A stretch of DNA of 64,000 bases from Arthrobacter sp. 24S4-2. Lineage in GTDB: Bacteria; Actinomycetota; Actinomycetes; Actinomycetales; Micrococcaceae. The stretch lies in the NCBI RefSeq assembly GCF_005280255.1, contig NZ_CP040018.1, positions 1,860,001 to 1,924,000 on the forward strand, written 5' to 3'. Shown one piece after another: positions 35,898 through 45,187 of the stretch (position 1 is the stretch's first letter; every line of letters begins with the position of its first letter). Under the pieces are notes generated by a model that saw only the letters and a list, made by a program, of their open reading frames with translations, was not told where the DNA came from and ran no database searches. The position numbers and the translations under genes were made by a program.

Positions 35898-36400
35898 TGA
35901 TTGAAGTCGAGATCGTGGGTGTGAGGATCGAATTGCCCTCGAACCAGCCGCTGGTGCTGCTCCGCGAGATCCATGGCGAACGGCACGTGCCCATCTGGAT
36001 CGGCACGCCCGAAGCCAGTGCAATTGCGCTGGCCCAACAGGGTGTGGTGCCGCCGCGTCCCATGACCCATGACCTCCTCATCGACGTTGTTGAGTCTTTG
36101 GGCCACTCGATCGTCAGCGTGAATATTGTTGCGGTGGAAGACAACATCTTCTACGGCCAGCTGCAGTTCGAAGACGGCACCACGGTGAGCTCCAGGGCCT
36201 CTGACGCCCTTGCCCTGGCCTTGCGGGCCAAGTGCCGCATCTGGTGTGCGGATTCCGTCATGGATGAAGCCGGTGTCCGGATCACCGAACACGATGAGGG
36301 CGAGGATACCGAGGCCGGTCCCACCGTGGACGAGGAGCGGGAACTGCGGCGTTTCCGCGAGTTCCTCGACGATGTGGAACCGGAAGACTTCGACGGCTGA
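35897..36400 (+). CDS. Bifunctional nuclease family (DUF151) protein
   Basis: A 167-residue protein with the DUF151 core: LREIHGERHVPIWIGTPEASAIALAQQG, RPMTHDLLIDVVESLG, and FYGQLQFEDGTTVSSRASDALALALR. The family includes plant proteins with nuclease activity; the bacterial role is not established. The last 30 residues are acidic. It starts on the last base of the merR stop (tgATG), so translation is coupled. The homologue in Mycobacterium is Rv1829, in the same place. Confidence 0.9.
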   Translation: MIEVEIVGVRIELPSNQPLVLLREIHGERHVPIWIGTPEASAIALAQQGVVPPRPMTHDLLIDVVESLGHSIVSVNIVAVEDNIFYGQLQFEDGTTVSSRASDALALALRAKCRIWCADSVMDEAGVRITEHDEGEDTEAGPTVDEERELRRFREFLDDVEPEDFDG

Positions 36401-36641
36401 GGTCACACTAAGGTTAAAGTTGAGGCTGAAAGTTTCGACACGCCCCCGTAATGGGGCCAACGTCTTTGACCTTGGGGCGTGGCGGGCCTAACGTCGAAGG
36501 TATCAAGTTCCCATTGCATACAACAGCCGCGCAAGTCACACTGGAATGTGCAGCTCCGGCTGAATTACACGGATGAATTTCCGGGCCGTGATCGCTGTTG
36601 CTGCAACTTCCTTAGGGGAGCATACGACGAGGAGGGTCCAC
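36401..36641 (+). promoter_or_regulatory. Promoter region of the second merR gene
   Basis: These 241 nt hold no gene. A plausible promoter is TTGACC at 36466-36471, a 17-bp spacer, and TAACGT at 36489-36494, leaving a leader of about 140 nt. An unusual AT-rich stretch (aaggttaaagttgaggctgaaag, split around 36420) lies upstream and may be a regulator site. AGGAGGG precedes the GTG at 36642. Confidence 0.4.
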
Positions 36642-37238
36642 GTGAGTCCGAAAGGCGAAGCAGGCGAGCTAAAGCAGGCTTCAACAGCAGGTGTCGCCCT
36701 GCCCGCGAGCGGTGCCCAGGGCCTCCTCTTCACGGAAGACCTTCCCGTCCTGGACGAGGACGCAGGTTACCGCGGTCCGACCGCCTGCAAGGCTGCCGGC
36801 ATTACTTACCGCCAATTGGACTACTGGGCACGCACTGGGCTCGTGGAGCCCGCCGTGCGGGGTGCCGCCGGTTCCGGGTCGCAGCGTCTTTATGGTTTCC
36901 GCGACATCCTGGTGCTGAAGGTGGTCAAGCGCCTGCTGGACACCGGAGTCTCGCTGCAGCAGATCCGCTCCGCAGTGGAGCACTTGCGGGAGCGCGGCGT
37001 TGAAGACCTCGCCCAGATCACCCTGATGAGCGACGGCGCGAGCGTCTACGAGTGCACCTCTGCCGACGAAGTCATTGATCTGGTCCAGGGCGGACAGGGC
37101 GTCTTCGGGATCGCCGTCGGCCGCGTCTGGCGCGAAGTGGAAGGCAGCCTCGCAGCCCTTCCCAGCGAGCACGCCGTCGAGCAGTCCTTTCCGGACGATG
37201 AGCTCAGCAAGCGCCGGGCCGCCCGCAAGATCAGCTGA
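36642..37238 (+). CDS. MerR family regulator (Rv1830 type)
   Basis: A 198-residue protein. After about 40 flexible residues comes a MerR-type winged helix (GPTACKAAGITYRQLDYWARTGLVEPAVRG...RLYGFRDILVLKVVKRLLDTGVSLQQI). The C-terminal domain (SVYECTSADEVIDLVQGGQGVFGIAVG) is typical of this actinobacterial group. GTG 36642 is chosen because AGGAGGG lies 5 nt upstream. It is the last gene of the gcvH-garA-merR-DUF151-merR block. Its ligand and targets are unknown. Confidence 0.88.
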   Translation: MSPKGEAGELKQASTAGVALPASGAQGLLFTEDLPVLDEDAGYRGPTACKAAGITYRQLDYWARTGLVEPAVRGAAGSGSQRLYGFRDILVLKVVKRLLDTGVSLQQIRSAVEHLRERGVEDLAQITLMSDGASVYECTSADEVIDLVQGGQGVFGIAVGRVWREVEGSLAALPSEHAVEQSFPDDELSKRRAARKIS

Positions 37239-37286
37239 CACCGCAGACCGGCCGGATGTGGAACCGGCAAGAGACCAGACTTAGCA

Positions 37287-37320
37287 GAAAGGCCGCTTTC
37301 CGTGAGGAAGGCGGCCTTTC
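37287..37320. terminator. Bidirectional terminator
   Basis: A 15-bp stem with one G-T pair (37287-37301 against 37306-37320) and a GTGA loop lies between the convergent merR and ParA-like genes. Short T and A tracts are part of the stem. Confidence 0.8.
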
Positions 37321-37386
37321 CTGCGCTCAGCTTGCGTGGCTGCAGCCATGGCTGCCCGCTGTGGCGGCGTTCCCGCTGCGGAGCAG

Positions 37387-38223
37387 CTAGCGCAGGCTGC
37401 GTTCCCGGACAGCAGCGCCCGAAACGGCGCCGTTCGAGTCAAGGAGGTTGTCCAGCAGCGTGTTGAAGAGGCCGGCGGCGTTCTTTGCGGAGTCGCCCGG
37501 CCAGTGGTGCACGGAGTGGGCCGCGCCCTGGATCTGCTGCCAGTTGGCCTGCTCGGGGATATAGGGCGTCAGCAGGAGTTCGCCGAACATCGACTGCATC
37601 TCTGCCAGGCGGAAGGCGTGCTCGGACGAGCCGGTGCGGACGCGGTTTGCCACAATTCCGGCGGGGGAGAGGTTCGGGGCGAACTCCTGGCGGAACAACT
37701 GGATGGCGCGCATGGTGCGCTCCGTTCCTGCCACCGAGAACAGGCCGGGTTCCGCCACGAGGGCCACCTTGTCGCTCGCTGACCAGGCCATCCGCGTGAG
37801 CCCGTTCAATGACGGAGGGCAGTCAACGAGGATCAGCTGGTATTTGTCAGTTCCGGCGAGCACCGCCGAGAGCCTCCGCAGGTCCCTGCGGCCGAGGTCC
37901 GGGCGGTCGTAGATGCCGGTATACGCCGAGCCCACCGCCACGTCCAGGACGGCGGGGCGTGCGCCGTTGTAGTTTTCCCGGGCCACCCAGCCGCTGGTGA
38001 CAACGTTCTCCGCCAGGCGGGCACGGCGGGGGCTCTTGAGCATCCTGCCGATGTCAAGCTGGTCATCGGGCTGGACGCCGAGCGCCGTGCTGGCGTCCGC
38101 ATGCGGATCAAGATCCACCACAAGGGTGGGGATGCCGGCGGCCAAGGCCGCAGATGCCAATCCGCTGGTGACGGAAGTTTTGCCGACCCCGCCTTTGAGG
38201 CTGCTGATGCTGACTACTTGCAC
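37387..38223 (-). CDS. MinD/ParA-like ATPase
   Basis: A protein of about 278 residues. The deviant Walker A is ISSLKGGVGKTSVT near residue 10, followed by LVVDLDPHADASTALGV and ILVDCPPSLNGLTRMA. It belongs to the ParA/MinD family but is distinct from the ParA at 24917. No ParB or cargo gene is adjacent, so its role is open: chromosome partition, polar growth or protein positioning. GTG 38223 gives the compact start VQVVSISSLKGG; a TTG at 38235 is possible. It diverges from pyc. Confidence 0.85.
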   Translation of the reverse strand: MQVVSISSLKGGVGKTSVTSGLASAALAAGIPTLVVDLDPHADASTALGVQPDDQLDIGRMLKSPRRARLAENVVTSGWVARENYNGARPAVLDVAVGSAYTGIYDRPDLGRRDLRRLSAVLAGTDKYQLILVDCPPSLNGLTRMAWSASDKVALVAEPGLFSVAGTERTMRAIQLFRQEFAPNLSPAGIVANRVRTGSSEHAFRLAEMQSMFGELLLTPYIPEQANWQQIQGAAHSVHHWPGDSAKNAAGLFNTLLDNLLDSNGAVSGAAVRERSLR

Positions 38224-38531
38224 TTGAAAAACCAATACCTAACGCCGGTTGCCGTGTTGGGATAGTGCCGGCTCCGGCTCACCGGAGCGGAGGGCGCGCG
38301 TGCGCCACCTCCAACTCATCATATGTTGCCGCGGTGTTGAATCCCGTTTCATCGCGTGTGTGTGCGGCACTTCCCACACGGCTGCCGGGGGCATTGCGGT
38401 ATTGGCCTGCTTAATGCCGCCGAGATGACGGATAATTCTGTGATGGTCGACACAATGATTTGTGTTTCCACTCGCGCGTCTTACACACTGTGACCACTTA
38501 CCGAGTACACCCGCAATGATGCAGGAGAAGC
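38224..38531. promoter_or_regulatory. Divergent intergenic region before pyc
   Basis: These 308 nt hold no credible gene. I see a short palindrome ACACAA-tgat-TTGTGT at 38450-38465, a possible -10 GATAAT at 38431-38436 without a good -35, and several GT-rich words. AGGAGAAGC precedes the pyc ATG. Nothing decisive about regulation can be read. Confidence 0.3.
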
Positions 38532-41500
38532 ATGTTTTCCAAGATTCTGGTGGCTAACCGCGGCGAAATCGCGATCCGTGCCTTCCGTGCCGGCTACGAG
38601 CTGGGCGCCAAGACTGTAGCTGTGTTCCCCAACGAGGACCGTAACTCGATCCACCGCCAGAAGGCTGACGAAGCATATCTGATCGGCGAAGAGGGCCACC
38701 CCGTCCGGGCATACCTCGACGTGGATGAAGTGGTCCGTGTGGCCAAGGAATCCGGCGCCGACGCCATCTACCCCGGTTACGGCTTCCTCTCCGAAAACCC
38801 ACGGCTGGCCCGGGCCGCCAAAGAAGCCGGCATCACCTTTGTCGGGCCGCCTGCCGAGGTCCTCGAGCTGGCGGGAAACAAGGTTGCCGCCCTCGCGGCG
38901 GCACGCGCGGCCGGTGTTCCCGTGCTCAAGTCGAGCCAGCCCTCAAAGGACGTGGACGAGCTGATTGCGGCCGCCGATGAAATCGGCTTCCCCATCTTCG
39001 CCAAGGCTGTCGCCGGCGGTGGCGGTCGCGGCATGCGCCGGGTGGACACCCGCGAAGCCCTGCCCGAGGCGCTGCAGGCCGCCATGCGCGAGGCAGACGC
39101 CGCGTTCGGTGACCCCACCATGTTCCTGGAGCAGGCCGTCCTGCGTCCCCGCCACATCGAGGTCCAGATCCTGGCCGATGCCGAGGGCAACGTCATGCAC
39201 CTCTTCGAGCGTGACTGCTCCATCCAGCGCCGGCACCAGAAGGTCATCGAGATCGCCCCGGCCCCGAACCTCGACGAGGGCATCCGGCAGGCGCTCTACC
39301 GTGACGCGGTCAAGTTCGCCAAGGCGCTTAACTACGTCAACGCCGGCACCGTCGAGTTCCTCGTGGACACCGTTGGTGAGCGCGCCGGCCAGCACGTTTT
39401 CATCGAAATGAACCCGCGCATCCAGGTGGAGCACACGGTGACCGAGGAAGTCACTGACGTGGACCTGGTCCAGGCACAGCTGCGCATCGCCTCGGGCGAG
39501 ACGCTCGCGGACCTAGGGCTGTCGCAGGAAACAGTGCAGCTCAAGGGCGCCGCCCTGCAGTGCCGCATCACCACCGAGGACCCGGCCAACGGCTTCCGTC
39601 CGGACGTCGGAAAGATCACCGGTTACCGGTCCGCCGGCGGCGCCGGTGTGAGGCTCGACGGCGGCACCGTCTACTCGGGTGCCGAGATCAGCCCGCACTT
39701 CGACTCGATGCTGGTCAAGCTGACCTGCCGCGGCCGCGATTACCCCGCAGCCGTGGCGCGCGCCCGGCGTGCCCTGGCGGAATTCCGCATCCGTGGTGTG
39801 TCCACCAACATTTCCTTCCTCCAGGCCGTCCTGGACGACAAGGACTTCATCGCCGGGGATGTGGCCACCAACTTCATCGACCAGCGCCCCGAGCTGCTGA
39901 AGGCCCGTGTCTCCGCGGACCGTGGCACCAAGCTGCTGACGTGGCTTGCGGAGGTCACCGTCAACAAGCCCAACGGCGAACTTAAGGTCCACTCGAACCC
40001 CGCAGCGAAGCTGCCGGCCGTCGGCGACGCCCCCGCGCCCAAAGGTTCGCGCCAGCGGCTGCTGGAGCTGGGTCCCGAAGGCTTCGCCCAAGCCCTTCGC
40101 GACCAGGTAGCTGTTGCCGTCACCGACACCACGTTCCGTGACGCCCACCAGTCGCTGCTGGCCACCAGGGTCCGTACCCGCGACCTGGTGGCAGCCGGCC
40201 CGGCCGTCTCCTCGCTGCTGCCCGAGCTGCTCTCCGTTGAGGCCTGGGGCGGAGCCACCTACGACGTCGCGCTGCGTTTCCTCGGCGAGGACCCGTGGGA
40301 CCGGCTTGCCGCACTGCGGAAGGCACTCCCGAACATCTGCCTGCAGATGCTCCTCCGCGGCCGGAACACGGTGGGCTACACCCCGTACCCGGAGGAAGTC
40401 ACCGAGGCCTTCGTCAACGAGGCTGCAGCCACCGGCATCGATATCTTCCGGATCTTTGACGCCCTCAATGACGTCAACCAGATGGCTCCGGCCATCCGGG
40501 CTGTCCGTGCCACCGGCACCGCCGTCGCCGAAGTCGCCCTCTGCTACACCGGCGACATGCTCGATCCCGACGAAAAGCTGTACACCCTGGACTACTACCT
40601 GGAGCTGGCGCAGAAGATCGTCGACGCAGGCGCCCACATCCTGGCGATCAAGGACATGGCGGGCCTGTTGCGTCCTGCGGCCGCAGCGAAGCTTGTGGCG
40701 GCCCTGCGGGAGCGCTTCGACCTTCCGGTCCACCTGCACACCCACGACACCGCAGGCGGCCAGCTGGCCACGCTCCTGGCTGCAGTGGACGCCGGAGTGG
40801 ACGCCGTTGACGTTGCATCGGCTTCCCTGGCCGGAACCACCAGCCAGCCTTCCGCCTCCGCACTGGTTGCAGCGCTGGCCCACACGCCGCGCGACACCGG
40901 CCTGAGCCTGGCCAAGGTCAGCTCGCTGGAGCCGTACTGGGAGGCCGTCCGCCGCGTCTACGCGCCGTTCGAATCAGGTCTGCCGGGTCCCACCGGCCGG
41001 GTCTACACGCACGAGATTCCCGGCGGCCAGCTCTCCAACCTGCGCCAGCAGGCAATGGCACTGGGCCTGGGCGAACGCTTCGAGGCAATCGAGGACATGT
41101 ACACGGCGGCCGACCGGATCCTGGGCCGGCTGGTGAAGGTGACGCCATCCTCCAAGGTGGTGGGCGACCTCGCCCTGCACCTGGTGGGCCTCAACGCCGA
41201 CCCCGCCGACTTCAACGAAAACCCGCAGAACTACGACATTCCGGATTCCGTCATCGGGTTCCTGTCCGGTGAACTCGGCGACCCTCCCGGAGGCTGGCCC
41301 GAGCCGTTCCGCACCAAGGCCCTCCAGGGCCGCAGCATCAAGGTGCGCGACGCCGAGCTCAGCGCCGAGGACAGCGCCGCCCTGAAGAGCGACTCCAAGA
41401 CCCGGCAGCACACCCTGAACCGCCTGCTGTTCGAAGGTCCCACGAAGGACTACCTGAAGAGCGTTGAGACGTACGGCAACCTGTCGGTCCTGGACACCCG

Positions 41501-41927
41501 CGATTACCTGTTCGGGCTCCAGCGCGGCGCGGAACACGAGATCGAGCTGGAGAAGGGCGTGCACCTGATTGCCTCCCTCGAGGCCATTTCGGAGCCGGAC
41601 GAGAAGGGCATGCGCACAGTGATGTGCACGCTCAACGGGCAGTCCCGGCCGGTTGTGGTCCGCGACCGCTCCGTCGTCAGCAACGTCAAGGCCGCTGAAA
41701 AGGCAGACCCGGCCCAGCCGGGCCAGGTCGCCGCCCCGTTCGCCGGCGCCGTCACCCTGACAGTCAAGGTGGGCGATGCCGTCATCGCCGGCGACACCGT
41801 TGCCACCATCGAGGCCATGAAGATGGAGGCCTCAATCACGACGCCGGCAGCCGGCACGGTCTCCCGGCTGGCAGTGTCCGCTGTGGAACAGGTCCAGGGC
41901 GGAGACCTGCTGCTCGTTGTCGAGTAA
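38532..41927 (+). CDS. pyc: Pyruvate carboxylase
   Basis: A 1131-residue, single-chain enzyme of normal length. Residues of about 1-450 are biotin carboxylase (KILVANRGEIAIR; the ATP loop GGGGRGMRRV; EMNPRIQVEHTVTEEV). Residues of about 525-820 are the carboxyltransferase barrel (DTTFRDAHQSLLATRVRT; HTHDTAGGQLATLLAAV). The C-terminus is a biotinyl domain with EAMKMEAS. It makes oxaloacetate from pyruvate to refill the TCA cycle. The ATG has AGGAG 8 nt upstream. Confidence 0.97.
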   Translation: MFSKILVANRGEIAIRAFRAGYELGAKTVAVFPNEDRNSIHRQKADEAYLIGEEGHPVRAYLDVDEVVRVAKESGADAIYPGYGFLSENPRLARAAKEAGITFVGPPAEVLELAGNKVAALAAARAAGVPVLKSSQPSKDVDELIAAADEIGFPIFAKAVAGGGGRGMRRVDTREALPEALQAAMREADAAFGDPTMFLEQAVLRPRHIEVQILADAEGNVMHLFERDCSIQRRHQKVIEIAPAPNLDEGIRQALYRDAVKFAKALNYVNAGTVEFLVDTVGERAGQHVFIEMNPRIQVEHTVTEEVTDVDLVQAQLRIASGETLADLGLSQETVQLKGAALQCRITTEDPANGFRPDVGKITGYRSAGGAGVRLDGGTVYSGAEISPHFDSMLVKLTCRGRDYPAAVARARRALAEFRIRGVSTNISFLQAVLDDKDFIAGDVATNFIDQRPELLKARVSADRGTKLLTWLAEVTVNKPNGELKVHSNPAAKLPAVGDAPAPKGSRQRLLELGPEGFAQALRDQVAVAVTDTTFRDAHQSLLATRVRTRDLVAAGPAVSSLLPELLSVEAWGGATYDVALRFLGEDPWDRLAALRKALPNICLQMLLRGRNTVGYTPYPEEVTEAFVNEAAATGIDIFRIFDALNDVNQMAPAIRAVRATGTAVAEVALCYTGDMLDPDEKLYTLDYYLELAQKIVDAGAHILAIKDMAGLLRPAAAAKLVAALRERFDLPVHLHTHDTAGGQLATLLAAVDAGVDAVDVASASLAGTTSQPSASALVAALAHTPRDTGLSLAKVSSLEPYWEAVRRVYAPFESGLPGPTGRVYTHEIPGGQLSNLRQQAMALGLGERFEAIEDMYTAADRILGRLVKVTPSSKVVGDLALHLVGLNADPADFNENPQNYDIPDSVIGFLSGELGDPPGGWPEPFRTKALQGRSIKVRDAELSAEDSAALKSDSKTRQHTLNRLLFEGPTKDYLKSVETYGNLSVLDTRDYLFGLQRGAEHEIELEKGVHLIASLEAISEPDEKGMRTVMCTLNGQSRPVVVRDRSVVSNVKAAEKADPAQPGQVAAPFAGAVTLTVKVGDAVIAGDTVATIEAMKMEASITTPAAGTVSRLAVSAVEQVQGGDLLLVVE

Positions 41928-41969
41928 GGCAGTGAGTCGAGTAAGCCAGTAAGTCGAGTAAGCCAGTAA
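41919..41969 (+). repeat. Three 17-bp tandem repeats over the pyc stop codon
   Basis: Units at 41919-41935, 41936-41952 and 41953-41969 share gtcgagtaagccagtaa; the first has two differences and contains the pyc stop. Because 17 is not a multiple of 3, the three TAA codons (41925, 41942, 41959) fall in all three frames. Confidence 0.9.
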
Positions 41970-41973
41970 ACAG

Positions 41974-42009
41974 AAGGAGGACCTCCCGGCCGGGAGGTCC
42001 TCCTTTTTT
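41974..42009. terminator. Strong terminator after pyc
   Basis: A perfect 32-nt palindrome, AAGGAGGACCTCCCGG and its complement (41974-42005), is followed by a T-run to 42009. It lies between convergent pyc and the acyl-CoA ligase gene and likely serves both. Confidence 0.93.
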
Positions 42010-42038
42010 GTTCTTGCGACTTTTTTCGTGCGACCGGG

Positions 42039-43877
42039 CTAGTGCTGCCCGGACGGCTCGTGACGTGCCGGGCGCGGGGCGGCATACATTTCCCCGATGA
42101 CGGAATCGAAGTCCTTCATCACCTGGGCCCGCTTGACCTTCATTGACGGGGTCAGGTGGCCCGAGGCCTCGGTGAAGTCGGACGGCACGATCCGGAACGA
42201 CTTGATGGCCTCGGCCTGGGACACGGACAGGTTGGCGTGCGTAACCAGGTCCTGGACGGCTGCCTTGACCACGGGGTGGTTCGCGGCCTCCACGAGGGTG
42301 ACGGTGGCGGGCAGGCCATGGCGCTGCAGCCAGCCCGGCAGGGCTTCCTCGTCCAGCGTGACGAGTGCGCCGATGAACGGTCGGTTGTCGCCCACCACCA
42401 GGACCTGGGAGACCAGGGCGTCGGCGCGGATCTGGTCTTCGAGCAGGGCCGGCACCACGTTCTTGCCGCTCGCCGTCACGATGATTTCCTTCTTGCGGCC
42501 CGTGATGGTGAGGAACCCGTCCTCGTCCATTTGCCCGATGTCGCCCGTGCGGAACCAGCCGTCCACGAACGTGTCGGCCGCAAGGTCGTCACGCTTGTAG
42601 TAGCCGCGCATCACGCAGACGCCCTTGGCGAGGATCTCGCCGTCGTCGGCTATCTTCACCGCGTTACCGGGCAGCGGAGCACCGACCGTTCCGATCCTGA
42701 TCAGCTGGGGCGTGTTCACGGTGATCGGCGCCGTTGTTTCGGTCAGGCCGTAGCCTTCGAGGATCTGCATGCCGATGCCCTGGAAGAAATGTCCCAGGCG
42801 TTCGCCCAGCGGACCGCCGCCGGAGACCGCATGGGCCACCTGCCCGCCCATCGCCGCGCGCAGCTTGCTGTAGACGAGTTTGTCGAAGAGGGCGTGGCGG
42901 AGCTTCAGCCCGAATCCGATGGACCCGGCCTGCCGGGCACGGGAGTACGCGATGGCCGTGTCCGCGGCCTTGTGGAAGATGGCTCCCTTGCCGCCGTCCT
43001 CAGCCTTCGTGAGCGCGGAGTTGTAGACCTTTTCGAACACGCGGGGCACGGCCAGGATGAACGTGGGCTTGTAGCTTTGCAGGTCCGGCAGGAGGTGCTT
43101 GATGTCCGGGGTGTGTGCCACGGTGACGCCGGCAGCCACGGCCAGCACGGAGATAAACCGGGCGAATACGTGGGCCAGCGGCAGGAACATGATGGTCCGC
43201 GCCTGTTCGTGGACGATGCCGGACAGAGAGGTGGCCAGTGCGTTCTCGGACAGTTCCACGAAGTTGCCGTGCGTCAGTTCGCAGCCCTTGGGCCGGCCGG
43301 TGGTCCCGGACGTGTAGATGATGGTTGCCACGTCGGCCAGGGACGCCCGGCTCCTGCGTGCTTCCAGCTGGTCGTCGCTGATGGCGGTTCCGGCGGACCG
43401 GAGTTCGTCCAGGCCTGCTCCTTCGAGCTGCCAGACATGCGCCAGCGAAGAAAGGCCTTCGGACGTGGCTGCCTGCCGGATGATGTCCTCGTGGTGGGCT
43501 GCTTCGCCGAAGGCCGCCACTGCACCCGAGTCGCCGAGGTTCCAGGCAACCTGGGTGGCGGAGGACGTCTCGTAGATGGGGACGGAAACTGCACCCGCGA
43601 ACCAGATGGCGAAGTCCACCAGGGCCCATTCGTAGCGCGTGCGGGACATGATGCCCACCCGGTCCCCGGCCTCCACCCCACTGGCCATCAGGCCCTTGGC
43701 CAGGACGCGGACATCGGCGAGGAAGTCCGCGGCGGAAATGTCCTGCCACTGCCCGGCGGCATCGAGCCTCGAATACAGGGCCGGGTTCGAGGCCTTGGCG
43801 GCCTGCCGCAGCACCAGATCGGTGATGTTGGTTTCCGGGGGTACTTTCACCAAGGGCGGAACACTGAATTCGCGCAC
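42039..43877 (-). CDS. Long-chain fatty acid-CoA ligase
   Basis: A 612-residue AMP-binding enzyme. The P-loop is IIYTSGTTGRPKGCELTH, followed by LEGYGLTETTAPITVN, GWFRTGDIGQMDEDGF and GRKKEIIVTASGKNV, the pattern of long-chain acyl-CoA synthetases (FadD15/Acsl group). It activates fatty acids for degradation or lipid synthesis. GTG 43877 is chosen because AAAGGAG lies 5 nt upstream; the ATG at 43898 would place that site inside the gene. It shares a terminator with pyc. Confidence 0.92.
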   Translation of the reverse strand: MREFSVPPLVKVPPETNITDLVLRQAAKASNPALYSRLDAAGQWQDISAADFLADVRVLAKGLMASGVEAGDRVGIMSRTRYEWALVDFAIWFAGAVSVPIYETSSATQVAWNLGDSGAVAAFGEAAHHEDIIRQAATSEGLSSLAHVWQLEGAGLDELRSAGTAISDDQLEARRSRASLADVATIIYTSGTTGRPKGCELTHGNFVELSENALATSLSGIVHEQARTIMFLPLAHVFARFISVLAVAAGVTVAHTPDIKHLLPDLQSYKPTFILAVPRVFEKVYNSALTKAEDGGKGAIFHKAADTAIAYSRARQAGSIGFGLKLRHALFDKLVYSKLRAAMGGQVAHAVSGGGPLGERLGHFFQGIGMQILEGYGLTETTAPITVNTPQLIRIGTVGAPLPGNAVKIADDGEILAKGVCVMRGYYKRDDLAADTFVDGWFRTGDIGQMDEDGFLTITGRKKEIIVTASGKNVVPALLEDQIRADALVSQVLVVGDNRPFIGALVTLDEEALPGWLQRHGLPATVTLVEAANHPVVKAAVQDLVTHANLSVSQAEAIKSFRIVPSDFTEASGHLTPSMKVKRAQVMKDFDSVIGEMYAAPRPARHEPSGQH

Positions 43878-44063
43878 GATAGCTCCTTTGTTATCCATAG
43901 ACCCGCAGGGGTACTGCTAAGACTAGTACGCCCTCTGCAGGGGGTTGTCCTGATTAACCTACTGGCGAGTAACTTTACGGTTAAGTGGCCAAAAACCGCC
44001 ACCCCGCCGGTAGGAAAAGTTGTTTGACGGGCGCGGCTGGCCCGGGCAATAGAATGGGGAACC

Positions 44064-45155
44064 ATGCACACACCTTCGCCCGGCGACCTGCCCAGACCCT
44101 ACCGACGGAAGGCCGCCTGGCTGCGGAGGAGGCCGGCCGTGCAGGACACACCCTCGGCGGGCCAGGGCCTCCGCGAGCACCTGAGGCTGGGGCGCAAGGG
44201 CTTGGCCATCGGCGTGGACATCGGCGGGACCAAGGTGGCCGCCGGCGTGGTGGATGCCGACGGCAGGATCCTCAGCCAGGCCAAGCGTTCGACACCCGGC
44301 AGTGACCCCCGGGCCGTGGAGCAGGTGATCGTGGAACTCGTGGAGGAGCTCAGCCGCGGCCACCGCATCTGGTCGGTGGGGATTGGCGCCGCGGGCTGGA
44401 TGGACCTCGACGGCGGCACCGTGCTCTTCAGCCCGCACCTTGCCTGGCGCAACGAACCCCTCCGGGACAACCTCCAGCGGTTGCTTCGCCGGCCTGTGCT
44501 GTTGACCAACGACGCCGATGCCGCCGCGTGGGCCGAATGGCGGTTCGGTTCCGGCCAGGGGCAGAACAGGCTAGTGTGCATCACGCTCGGCACCGGGATC
44601 GGCGGCGCCATGGTGATGGACGGCCGCGTGGAACGCGGACGGTTCGGCGTGGCCGGCGAATTCGGCCACCAGATCATCATGCCCGGCGGCCACAGGTGCG
44701 AATGCGGAAACCGCGGCTGCTGGGAACAGTACGCCTCCGGGAACGCCCTGGGCCGGGAAGCCCGCGAGCTGGCAGCCGCCAATTCACCGGTGGCACAGGA
44801 ACTCCTCAAGGCCGTGGACGGGAAAGTGGACCGGATCACCGGCGTCACCGTCACGGAACTGGCCAAGGCAGGGGACGCCACATCGCAGGAACTGCTGGAA
44901 GACGTCGGGGAGTGGCTGGGACTCGGACTGGCCAACCTTGCGGCTGCGCTGGATCCCGGCAAGTTCGTGATCGGCGGCGGGCTCTGTGACGCCGGCGAAC
45001 TGCTGGTCGCCCCGGCCCGCAAGGCTTTTGCGCGGAACCTGACCGGGCGCGGCTTCCGGCCGGCAGCAGAAATCGCACTGGCGGCGCTGGGCCCCAACGC
45101 TGGACTGATCGGTGCCGCCGATCTCTCCCGCGTCAGCAGCCGGATGCACGGCTGA
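44064..45155 (+). CDS. ROK family sugar kinase, glucokinase-like
   Basis: A 363-residue protein. IGVDIGGTKVAAGVVD is the ATP loop, ITLGTGIGGAMVMDG the second phosphate motif, and HRCECGNRGCWEQYASG the ROK zinc-binding signature (CxCGxxGCxE). GEFGHQII carries the sugar-binding His. It is most like glucokinases of actinobacteria. The N-terminal 48 residues before the domain are basic and unusual; a GTG at 44139 would shorten them. GGGGAACC precedes the ATG. Confidence 0.88.
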   Translation: MHTPSPGDLPRPYRRKAAWLRRRPAVQDTPSAGQGLREHLRLGRKGLAIGVDIGGTKVAAGVVDADGRILSQAKRSTPGSDPRAVEQVIVELVEELSRGHRIWSVGIGAAGWMDLDGGTVLFSPHLAWRNEPLRDNLQRLLRRPVLLTNDADAAAWAEWRFGSGQGQNRLVCITLGTGIGGAMVMDGRVERGRFGVAGEFGHQIIMPGGHRCECGNRGCWEQYASGNALGREARELAAANSPVAQELLKAVDGKVDRITGVTVTELAKAGDATSQELLEDVGEWLGLGLANLAAALDPGKFVIGGGLCDAGELLVAPARKAFARNLTGRGFRPAAEIALAALGPNAGLIGAADLSRVSSRMHG

Positions 45156-45187
45156 CAGGCCACCGGCCCGAGAGCCGGTCCGCCCGG

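Noticed and set aside
36439..36481. CACGCCCC/GGGGCGTG inverted repeat as an operator of the second merR
   Set aside because: The arms are 27 bp apart and GC-rich, so chance is likely in this genome.
38450..38465. ACACAA-tgat-TTGTGT as a cAMP-receptor-type site before pyc
   Set aside because: It does not match TGTGA-N6-TCACA, and the arms are only 6 bp.
42156..44027. A 623-codon plus-strand frame opposite the long-chain acyl-CoA ligase
   Set aside because: It is as long as the real gene but has no recognisable motif and no ribosome binding site.
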